Positions 45,454 to 52,856 of a stretch of 64,000 nt of DNA are shown in pieces (position 1 is the stretch's first letter; each line of letters starts with the position of its first letter). The DNA comes from Oligoflexia bacterium (GTDB lineage: Bacteria; Bdellovibrionota_C; UBA2361; JAFLCA01), in NCBI GenBank assembly GCA_019694465.1, contig JAIBBV010000009.1, positions 1 through 64,000 of the forward strand, read 5' to 3'. The position numbers and the translations under genes were made by a program. The notes under the pieces are model-generated. The model was not told the origin of the DNA, made no database searches, and worked only from the letters and a program-made list of their open reading frames with translations.

Positions 45454-45951
45454 TTGTTAACCACTCTCCAGGAAGAGGTCTTATAGTGAAGAAATTATAG
45501 CCAGTAACAAAAGTGCCCTAGCTAAACTCAACAGGCGCATATTGTGGGCGAAACAATAAGCATTATTTTGTTACGCACTCTTGATAATGCTTGTACCCTA
45601 AATTTGGAGTCGGATTCTATAACTTTCTTAAGTCTGCACGCTTAGGTCATTTTGGTTTGGCCGTTCCATTGTTGAGTCAGAAATGTGGCAGTAGCGCTGT
45701 AGTAATAGAACGTGGATTGTGCGCAGATTGCTGTTTGACCTTCAGGATTTGGCCTATTTCGCTTGGCGTGCGTTAAAAGTGGTTATTAGGCCATAGTTAG
45801 AATTGTATTCTGAAATTGAGTGCGATCAGGGTTCAACCATAGCCTGATTTAATCGGCAGAATTTGCAATTTTTCCAGCAAGTTGCGCATCATATTAGTGG
45901 ATTAGTGTACGTGTTTGCCGGTGAATTAATGCCGGTTGTGGCGATTGGCCT
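45454..45951. other. 498-base intergenic region between divergent genes
   Basis: It contains copy 2 of the conserved element (45514-45579) and, on the minus strand, a TATAAT box about 45 bases before the GTG at 45453, without a good -35 match. The remainder up to the glycosyltransferase start at 45952 shows only a 61-codon frame with no coding character. The plus-strand promoter of the glycosyltransferase/GH57 pair must lie here, but I cannot pinpoint it. Confidence 0.5.
45514..45579. repeat. Conserved intergenic element, copy 2
   Basis: Ungapped partner of 40500-40565 (about 71 percent identical by hand count). The counterpart of the copy-1 hairpin is GCGCA-TATTG-TGGGC: one outer pair is changed in compensatory fashion, one inner pair is lost. 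A second perfect stem, AATAA-GCA-TTATT, is present here but not in copy 1. It lies 60 bases upstream of a minus-strand gene of unknown function. Confidence 0.62.
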
Positions 45952-47313
45952 ATGAAAGTCTTGATGCTCGGGTGGGAGTATCCTCCGCACATAAGCGGTG
46001 GTCTTGGTACCGCCTGCGAAGGGCTTACGCGCGCACTTTCTCGGCATGGGGCAGAAATTCAATTTGTGGTTCCCAGTCTTTTCGGAGGCGAACATGCACC
46101 GCACATGGCGCTGATGGATTCACGTGGGGGAACACCAAAGGTATTTGGGGATTTGACCGGAAAGTATCCAGCTACAGCGCAGCCCAAGAAGCGAAAGGGG
46201 AGCAAGGCAAAATCTGGCATAAAGACAATTCGAATTCCAGCGTTGCTAAGTCCCTATCTACGCCCTGAGAGCTATGATGCTGCTTATCAAGCTGCAGGCT
46301 CTGGACTTGGATTTACAGCTATCTTCGACCTAGCTGTTGAGAGCGAGAAGATCTCTCTGATGTTAGATGATTTTGAAGAGGGAGTAGGAAAGGCTCGCTA
46401 CGGTTCTGACATTTTTAAAGAAGTAGCGCGCTATACGGCACAAGTAATAGCTCTATGCTCAGAGCTAGAGTTCGATGTGATTCATGCGCATGATTGGATG
46501 ACATACCCGGCTGCGGTCGCGTTATCACAGCTTTCGAAAAAGCCGCTTATAGTGCATGTCCATAGCCTCGAATATGATCGTAGCGGTGAGGCAGTCAATC
46601 CTTCTATCAATCAGATCGAGCACTTTGGCTTGCATGCAGCTGATATGGTTGTGGCTGTAAGTTATTATACTCGCTCCGTGATTCAGCAGCGTCACGCTAT
46701 CGCCACTGGCAAAGTTCGTGTTGTGCATAACGGTGTCTACCCGCGTACTGTTGTGCAGCGCTATCGATCCAAACGACTGCAGGGGCGACGAATTGTGCTA
46801 TTTCTAGGTCGTGTAACTTTTCAAAAGGGGCCGGACTATTTTGTCGAAGCCGCAGCGCGAGTCGTTCCACATGTACCAGATGTGCTATTTGTGTTAGCTG
46901 GATCAGGTGACATGCTACCGCGCATGATGCAGCGCGTGCAGGAGCTAGGCTTAGGGGCCCATTTTGAATTTCCCGGTTTTTTGAAAGGCCATGAAGTTGA
47001 GGAAATGTATTCGCTGGCCGATGTTTATGTAATGCCATCCGTGTCAGAGCCTTTTGGTATTTCAGCGCTTGAAGCAATAAGTTTTGATACACCAGTGATT
47101 ATCTCTCGTCAGAGCGGCGTGTCGGAGGTCTTGGCGCATGCGCTCAAAGTAGACTTTTGGGATGTTCACAGATTAGCTGACCTGATTATTAATGCGCTTT
47201 TGCATAATGAGTTGCGGCAGGACATGGTGGCGATGGCGCGTGAGGAGCTAAAGCGTTTGCGCTGGGATGCCTCGGCGCTGCGTATGCTCGAGCTATACCG
47301 GAGGCTTGCTTAG
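45952..47313 (+). CDS. Glycogen synthase-like glycosyltransferase (GT4/GT5 type)
   Basis: A 453-residue GT-B glycosyltransferase. The N-terminal domain has MLGWEYPPHISGGLGTACEGL (donor loop Gly-Gly-Leu-Gly) and FDVIHAHDWMTYPAAV. The C-terminal domain has VVAVSYYTRSVI, VVHNGVYP, VLFLGRVTFQKGPDYF, EFPGFLKGHEVEEMY and SEPFGISALEAISF, giving the Glu-x7-Glu nucleotide-sugar motif. An insertion with a Lys-rich loop (QPKKRKGSKAKSG) lies near residue 80. Architecture matches glycogen/starch synthase-like proteins found beside GH57 amylases. It probably extends alpha-glucans. The GH57 gene starts two bases after its stop codon. Confidence 0.88.
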   Translation: MKVLMLGWEYPPHISGGLGTACEGLTRALSRHGAEIQFVVPSLFGGEHAPHMALMDSRGGTPKVFGDLTGKYPATAQPKKRKGSKAKSGIKTIRIPALLSPYLRPESYDAAYQAAGSGLGFTAIFDLAVESEKISLMLDDFEEGVGKARYGSDIFKEVARYTAQVIALCSELEFDVIHAHDWMTYPAAVALSQLSKKPLIVHVHSLEYDRSGEAVNPSINQIEHFGLHAADMVVAVSYYTRSVIQQRHAIATGKVRVVHNGVYPRTVVQRYRSKRLQGRRIVLFLGRVTFQKGPDYFVEAAARVVPHVPDVLFVLAGSGDMLPRMMQRVQELGLGAHFEFPGFLKGHEVEEMYSLADVYVMPSVSEPFGISALEAISFDTPVIISRQSGVSEVLAHALKVDFWDVHRLADLIINALLHNELRQDMVAMAREELKRLRWDASALRMLELYRRLA

Positions 47314-47315
47314 TT

Positions 47316-48527
47316 ATGCCATCGGTATGCTTTTACTTTCAGGTACATCAACCATTTCGCTTAAAGCGTTACTCATTTTTCGATATCGGAAAAGATCATG
47401 ACTATTTTGACAGCGACAAGAACGAGGCAATTTCGCAGAAGGTGGCGCATAAGTGCTATCTGCCAACTAATCAGGTACTGCTCGATTTAATTAAACAGTA
47501 TCGCGGAGCATTTCGCTTAGCGTTTTCGATTACTGGAACTGCAATAGAGCAAATGCGTCTGTACGCACCGGAGGCATTAGCAAGCTTTGTAGAGCTAAGT
47601 AAAACTGGCTGTGTGGAGTTCTTAGCGGAGACGTATCACCACTCGCTTTCCAGTTTGTATGACGAGGAGGAATTTCGTGAGCAAGTGCGGTTGCATAGGG
47701 AGCTGATGCTTGAAGTGTTCGGCTATCAGCCGCGTATATTTCGAAACACAGAGCTCATTTATAGCGATGCGATCGGCGCTTTAGTGAGCGATATGGGCTT
47801 TCGTGGCTGCATAGCTGAGGGAGCTGATGATATTGTTGGATGGCGTAGTCCGAATTTCATTTACAGCATGCCTGGGCGTTCGACGCGCCTGTTGCTTAAA
47901 AACTATCGCTTATCAGACGACGTTGCGTTTCGCTTCTCTAACCGCGGATGGGAATGCTATCCGCTTACGGCTGAGAAATATGCTGGATGGATCCATTCTG
48001 TAAGCGGAGCAGGTGACACGGTTAATCTTTTCATGGATTTTGAAACATTTGGCGAGCATCAATGGGCCAGCACTGGTATTTTTGAGTTTCTTAAACACTT
48101 GCCGGGTGAAATTTTTAAGCACAAGGATTGGAATTTTGCTACTCCTAGTGAAGTTTTAGAGTTGTACCCAAGTCGCGCTGAAATGGCATATCCGCGCGTA
48201 ACATCCTGGGCTGATGTAGACCGCGATACATCAGCTTGGCGTGGTAATCGCATGCAACTCAGTGCCCTGGAACAGATCTATGATTTAGGAAAGGCAGTAC
48301 GTTGGCAGAACGATCCGCAGGCACTTGCTATTTGGCGTAAACTGCTCACTTCCGATCACTTTTACTACATGTGCACCAAATGGTTTGCTGACGGGGATGT
48401 GCATGCGTATTTTAGTCCTTACGAAAGTCCTTATGAAGGATTCATTAACTATATGAATGCCCTTAAGGATTTTAAGGCATTTTACTTGGGCCGTGGCTCG
48501 GAAGAGGAAGAGAAGTCAGGCGGGTAG
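47316..48527 (+). CDS. GH57 family alpha-amylase/glucanotransferase
   Basis: A 403-residue glycoside hydrolase family 57 enzyme with the five conserved regions. They begin with FYFQVHQPFRL and include EFLAETYHHSLSSL, FRNTELIYSD with catalytic nucleophile Glu146, MDFETFGEHQW with acid/base Asp241, and TSWADVDRDTSAWRGN near the end. It lacks a signal peptide, so it acts in the cytoplasm on stored alpha-glucan or maltodextrins. It is coupled to the upstream glycosyltransferase (two-base gap). With glucokinase and the debranching enzyme nearby it completes an intracellular glycogen cycle. All key residues are present. Confidence 0.95.
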   Translation: MPSVCFYFQVHQPFRLKRYSFFDIGKDHDYFDSDKNEAISQKVAHKCYLPTNQVLLDLIKQYRGAFRLAFSITGTAIEQMRLYAPEALASFVELSKTGCVEFLAETYHHSLSSLYDEEEFREQVRLHRELMLEVFGYQPRIFRNTELIYSDAIGALVSDMGFRGCIAEGADDIVGWRSPNFIYSMPGRSTRLLLKNYRLSDDVAFRFSNRGWECYPLTAEKYAGWIHSVSGAGDTVNLFMDFETFGEHQWASTGIFEFLKHLPGEIFKHKDWNFATPSEVLELYPSRAEMAYPRVTSWADVDRDTSAWRGNRMQLSALEQIYDLGKAVRWQNDPQALAIWRKLLTSDHFYYMCTKWFADGDVHAYFSPYESPYEGFINYMNALKDFKAFYLGRGSEEEEKSGG

Positions 48528-48774
48528 TGGATGCTGTGGTACGCAATGACGAGTGGATTGCTTCTCGGTCTGCTGTGTATCCCTCATCGCATTGACAGGT
48601 GAGGAGACTTGCATGAAGTGCCAATCGAGGAAGCAAGCACCCGCTCTCTGAACGCCGTGGTCAGCGCTAGCTGTACCCAACATAGTGCCGGGCAACCAAG
48701 CAATCCATTACTAATTGAACACCACGGTTCTTTCTCCTCGCACATTCTCCGCCCGCCACGTTACTGCAATGCCA

Positions 48775-49638
48775 CTAGATCTTATGCGGCTTGCCTTTGT
48801 CGGTGGTTGTTGGCCGCAGGGCTTGTGCCACGGGAAGCGCCTCTTTCAGCGCGTCGAGTCGATTACCAAAGGATGGGTGTGTGCTAAAGAAAGCACCCAC
48901 AGAGCTGGAGCCATGGCCAAAAATCTCATCAGCGCGTTGCCAAAACGCAATCGCAGCAGCTGGGTCATAGCCAGCTTTAGCCATCAACATTAGACCAATA
49001 TGATCTGCCTCATACTCTTGGTCGCGATCGAATTGTCCAACAACTGCACCGTATCCAATCACTTTTGTTGAGCCTCGTGTCACGTCACCAACCAGATCTG
49101 ATGCTCCTTGATACCCAACTGCAGCGGTCGCAATTGAGGCAATTGCGCCTAATATACTGCTTCCAACTGAGACAGCCCGTGCGCGCTCAGCTTTTTCTGC
49201 TTCTTGCTGTGAGTGGCGCGCTAAAATATGGCCGACTTCGTGCGAAAGCACCACAGCCAACTCATCATCAGAGCTCACCTTTGCTAGGAGTGCTCTGTAC
49301 ACCACCATCGAGGCGCTGTTGACGGCCATGGCGTTGACCTCATCACCGGCATCTACAAGATGGACAGGTATACTACCGGCCGGAAATCCAGCAGCTTTTG
49401 TAAGCTTAGAGATAACGGAATTGACACGCTGGTACTCTTTGCCACTGTCCAAGACTTGGTATCCCTGCTCGTCTACATGTGTCCCTAGGAACGACTCTGC
49501 TACGCTAACTTCCTCGCGACTAGGCAGGGTAGCAGTTGGTATATCTCCAACTTTTACCACCGGCCTAGCGCTGCAAGCTGATAGAAAAAGAAGGCTGGCA
49601 ATCAATGGAGAGGAAAGTGAGTTCAGGTAATTTTTCAT
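48775..49638 (-). CDS. M48 family metalloprotease lipoprotein
   Basis: A 287-residue lipoprotein with lipobox LSAC (Cys22) and the zinc site HEVGH at residues 133-137 (AVVLSHEVGHILARHS). The third ligand Glu lies in QEYEADHIGLMLM. The tail contains the family landmark STHPSFGNRLDAL. It resembles LoiP/BepA-type proteases that survey outer-membrane protein assembly. With the SurA-like and PpiC proteins it belongs to envelope quality control. It is monocistronic and convergent with the GH57 gene; about 250 bases without a supported gene separate the two stops. Confidence 0.93.
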   Translation of the reverse strand: MKNYLNSLSSPLIASLLFLSACSARPVVKVGDIPTATLPSREEVSVAESFLGTHVDEQGYQVLDSGKEYQRVNSVISKLTKAAGFPAGSIPVHLVDAGDEVNAMAVNSASMVVYRALLAKVSSDDELAVVLSHEVGHILARHSQQEAEKAERARAVSVGSSILGAIASIATAAVGYQGASDLVGDVTRGSTKVIGYGAVVGQFDRDQEYEADHIGLMLMAKAGYDPAAAIAFWQRADEIFGHGSSSVGAFFSTHPSFGNRLDALKEALPVAQALRPTTTDKGKPHKI

Positions 49639-49729
49639 TTAAAAAACCAAGCTACTGCCATAAATACGTGGAAGATCTTGCGACTCCCTCCTGAGCGAGG
49701 GCTGGCCCACAGCAATCTATGCAAGTAAA

Positions 49730-49760
49730 ACCATTAAAAAATATGCCCCTAAATAGGGGC
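49730..49760 (-). terminator. Minus-strand hairpin with T tract (terminator-like) without an obvious upstream gene
   Basis: GCCCCTA-AA-TAGGGGC (49745-49760) is a seven-pair stem. On the minus strand it is followed by ATATTTTTTAAT, the layout of an intrinsic terminator. No confident minus-strand gene lies upstream of it (49761-49893, then the ABC gene on the other strand). It may end a small RNA or an antisense transcript. Confidence 0.5.
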
Positions 49761-49893
49761 ACTACCTCTCCCTAATCCCGCCAGTAGTTAACTTTGCCTC
49801 AGTGCTATTTGGCTCGAATCTGTAATTTGCTGAACATATTGAGGAATATCGCTGAGAGCGGTATACTGCGACCGCATTTTTGGTATTTCTGCT

Positions 49894-51708
49894 TTGAGCG
49901 AATCTACGTCACAACATTCAAGTTTCGCTGCCCTCAAAAATTTAGTGCGAGGGGCCTGGGAAGCCACGTCCGGTGAGCGCCCCCGACTTTTCACCTTTAT
50001 AGTCTTGTTTGTTGTCGCGTATAGCGTCGACTTGTTAGTCCCCTGGGCGATTGGTTACACGCTTGGTGTTGCAATCGAGCATGGTTTTACCGAAGAAGGC
50101 ATGCACGGGGTCTATGTTGGGCTTGGTCTCTATATCGGCTTTCGACTGCTTTATAACCTTTGTCATCACCTCGGGCGCTATCTTCAGCAAACGGTAGCCT
50201 TCGAAGGGCGCATGAATACGCTTGAACGAATTTTTGCGACCTTGTTGCTTTTCCCTCTAAGTTGGCATGTGCGTCACCATAGTGGCGAGAGCTTGAGCCG
50301 CTTACATCGTTCAGCTGGTGCTATCGATACAACTATTGGCACGTACGTGTGGCAAATTATCGAGGGACTCGTGAAAGTAGTCTTCGCAAGTGTTGCCATT
50401 TTCGCCCTAGATTTTTGGGTGGCGGCGGATGTTTCTGTTGTAGCGCTGATATCCATCGTATTCATGGTGTTTTTTAATCGTCGATTTGTGGCGAGCATAC
50501 GTTTCAATAACGCCTATTTCGATCGGATTAATCGTATCTGTGTTGATTTTCTCTATAATGTCATCACTGTTAAGTCCCTTAACTTAGAGCGCATGTCCTA
50601 TAACTATCTCAGCCAGCAGCGCTCAGAAGGACGCAAGATTAATCGGCATATTATGGCCCTGAATGAGTTGAAGTGGGGCTCAATCGGTGTCGGTTACACT
50701 ATAATGATTGGCTCGTCGCTACTTATTTACTTTACTCGTCACCAGTCTTTAGCTGGAGCCTTCGACGTAGCTCAAGTTTATGTATTACTGAATTATTTAG
50801 ACCGCATCTTCCAGGCGCTTGGTTCATTCACTGCCTATTATAGTGGCATGCTGGAATCGGCGACTGCGTATGAAGATGCGACTTCAGTAGTAGATGAAGC
50901 CAAAAAGCTCCCGCTCGCGACCAGCCATCGTGGCATTCCGTCGGCTTGGAATTCCCTTGAGATTTCAGACTTGGCGTTTTCATACGCTGGTGAGGGTGGT
51001 GAGGGGATTGAGGCGCTGCAGCTAACTATTAAGCGTGGCGACAAGATCGCTCTGGTAGGTCCAAGCGGCGGTGGAAAGTCAACCTTGTTAAAGATTTTAG
51101 GTGGACTGCTTATACCGCAGCGTTATCAGTTTAGGCTCGATTGCGTGAGTAGTATCTCGCGTGAAGATGTAGCTCAATCCGTACTTATTATTCCTCAGGA
51201 GCCAGAGATATTCTCAGAGAGCGTGCGATTCAATCTTAGTATGGAGGAAGAATTTAGCCCGCAGGAGGTGAGCTTTTTCACTTCGCTTTGCAAAGTGCAG
51301 GATGTGATATCGCGCTTGCCGCAAGGCCTTGATTCTATGCTTTCAGAGCGTGGCATGAATCTGTCAGTCGGGGAAAAGCAGCGTTTGGCCTTTGCGCGTG
51401 GACTTATGCGCGCGCGCGATCGGGAGATTATTCTTTTAGACGAGCCAACATCCAGTCTTGATCCCATGACGGAGAAACAGATTTTTTATGCCTTGCTGCA
51501 CCACTTTTCCTCTCGCACCATAATTACTGCCTGTCACCGCTTGGCGTTGGTGCCGCTATTCGATCGTGTGATTTACATTCGGCATGGCAGGGTAGAGGAA
51601 GCTGGTACATTCGCCGAGTTATTGGAGCGCAAGGGCGCCTTCTACATGGCGTGGAAGGACTACGAGGAAAAAGTTATTCGTAGCGGTGGAATTGAAAAAG
51701 TGGCTTAA
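49894..51708 (+). CDS. ABC exporter, fused membrane and ATPase domains
   Basis: A 604-residue half-transporter. The N-terminal half has about six spans (TFIVLFVVAYSVDLLVPWAIG, VYVGLGLYIGFRLLYNL, VVFASVAIFALDFWV, SVVALISIVFMVFF). The ATPase half has Walker A GPSGGGKST, Q-loop IIPQEPEIF, signature LSVGEKQR, Walker B IILLDEPTSSLD and switch His in TACHRLAL. It would act as a homodimer exporting lipid, drug or peptide. The start is a TTG with no clear ribosome site; no better upstream start exists in the frame. It is convergent with the sigma factor gene. Substrate unknown. Confidence 0.9.
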   Translation: MSESTSQHSSFAALKNLVRGAWEATSGERPRLFTFIVLFVVAYSVDLLVPWAIGYTLGVAIEHGFTEEGMHGVYVGLGLYIGFRLLYNLCHHLGRYLQQTVAFEGRMNTLERIFATLLLFPLSWHVRHHSGESLSRLHRSAGAIDTTIGTYVWQIIEGLVKVVFASVAIFALDFWVAADVSVVALISIVFMVFFNRRFVASIRFNNAYFDRINRICVDFLYNVITVKSLNLERMSYNYLSQQRSEGRKINRHIMALNELKWGSIGVGYTIMIGSSLLIYFTRHQSLAGAFDVAQVYVLLNYLDRIFQALGSFTAYYSGMLESATAYEDATSVVDEAKKLPLATSHRGIPSAWNSLEISDLAFSYAGEGGEGIEALQLTIKRGDKIALVGPSGGGKSTLLKILGGLLIPQRYQFRLDCVSSISREDVAQSVLIIPQEPEIFSESVRFNLSMEEEFSPQEVSFFTSLCKVQDVISRLPQGLDSMLSERGMNLSVGEKQRLAFARGLMRARDREIILLDEPTSSLDPMTEKQIFYALLHHFSSRTIITACHRLALVPLFDRVIYIRHGRVEEAGTFAELLERKGAFYMAWKDYEEKVIRSGGIEKVA

Positions 51709-51752
51709 CGTAACTTGCAAAACGCATCCGCGAGTCTAGGCTAGTTAATATG

Positions 51753-52616
51753 CTACGCAGCCTTTAGTAATCTTAGCAACTTACCTTCAATGTGCTTAGC
51801 CTGCTTTTCAAGTTCCTTTTCGCTGCGCTCAAGTAGTGCTGCCAGTTCAGCAGGTGATAGAAACTTGCCATCTCCTAGCTTATGCAGGTGGCGCAGTATG
51901 ACCGCCTCTTCGTCTGGTAAGAGTGTAAGCGCTCTCTCAATTGCGCGTTCATTGTGTTTGCGTTCTTCATCCAATTCTCCATCGGCGGACTCAGTGGCTA
52001 TATCTTCACGGCTGTTTCCATCAGGAGTGGACAGTGATTCAATCGGCCTACGCGCATGGAGAGTGTCTGTTGCAACCTTCAGTGAGGCTTCTCCGCGCTC
52101 AGCTAGTTCCTGTGCACTGGGGTTGCGTTCATTTTCGTTAAAAGAGTCGCGAGCTACGCCTAACAGCCGCGCAGCATGATTTGGCACGCGAATGGTATGC
52201 CCAGTATTAGTCATGTCGCGCGTGATCGTATTCGCTATCGCAGTTGCAGCATAGGTAGAGAATTTATTGCCGCTGTCCGGATTCCATCCATCCACCGCTT
52301 TCATTAAACCCAGCATTCCAGCTTGGACCAAGTCTTGCAGATCGAATCCTGGCATTTGGTATTTTGTGGCGACACTCACAACCAGGCGCATGTTGTGAAC
52401 AATCATTTTGTCCCTTAGCTCACGCGCGTCCTCGGCTCGTCCTTCGCTGAGAGCCAGGTGCATTGCTCGGGCCGTCTCTTGCATGACATGGTGAGGTAGA
52501 AGGTCTGTCTTTAGCCCCTGATAGTCATGCATGGGCCCGGTCGCCTTGGTTGACTGGGCAGTGTCGGTATCTTGTGAAGGGGAATCGGCTTGCTGAGGAG
52601 CTTTGGTAGTTAGCAT
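51753..52616 (-). CDS. Sigma-70 family RNA polymerase sigma factor with atypical region 4
   Basis: A 287-residue protein from the ATG at 52616; the frame extends to 52781 but the extra part looks non-coding. Region 2 is well kept: HNMRLVVSVATKYQMPGFDLQDLVQAGMLGLMKAV, FSTYAATAIANTI. Region 3 follows (RVPNHAARLLGVARDS, NPSAQELAERGEAS). Region 4 starts normally (ALTLLPDEEAVILRHLHKLGDG), but the helix-turn-helix reads LSPAELAALLERSEKELEKQAK and lacks the usual Arg-Glu-Arg-Val-Arg-Gln motif. The Ser/Thr/Gln-rich first 35 residues are probably disordered. It should bind -10 elements and core polymerase, while -35 recognition may be altered. No anti-sigma gene is adjacent. Confidence 0.88.
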   Translation of the reverse strand: MLTTKAPQQADSPSQDTDTAQSTKATGPMHDYQGLKTDLLPHHVMQETARAMHLALSEGRAEDARELRDKMIVHNMRLVVSVATKYQMPGFDLQDLVQAGMLGLMKAVDGWNPDSGNKFSTYAATAIANTITRDMTNTGHTIRVPNHAARLLGVARDSFNENERNPSAQELAERGEASLKVATDTLHARRPIESLSTPDGNSREDIATESADGELDEERKHNERAIERALTLLPDEEAVILRHLHKLGDGKFLSPAELAALLERSEKELEKQAKHIEGKLLRLLKAA

Positions 52617-52856
52617 AAGAGATAAAATATCCAACACAACCAAAGCCAATAATGTTATGGGCATTGAGAGGCAGTTGTAGCATAGGGCATGCCTCAATAC
52701 ATGGATGTAACCATCTAAATATTCTAGCTTTTTCCGGGGCCTGGCCCCCATAGCCTGGAGTCCTCTAAGGTCCCGTAACAATAATTAGATTTATTGCTTG
52801 GCGTTGCTCGCCAGTCCCGCCCGCATGCTTTACCTTGGGCATTTTTGTTACTGGAC

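Noticed and set aside
45591-45776. 61-codon plus-strand frame between divergent genes
   Set aside because: Non-ATG start, no ribosome site and no coding-like composition.
48609-48887. 92-codon plus-strand frame after the GH57 gene
   Set aside because: Its second half lies antisense to the M48 protease gene and the protein has no recognisable features; there is no support beyond an open frame.
49788-49994. 68-codon minus-strand frame overlapping the ABC gene start
   Set aside because: It begins with GTG without a ribosome site inside the ABC N-terminus; the terminator beyond it is better explained by a small RNA, if anything.
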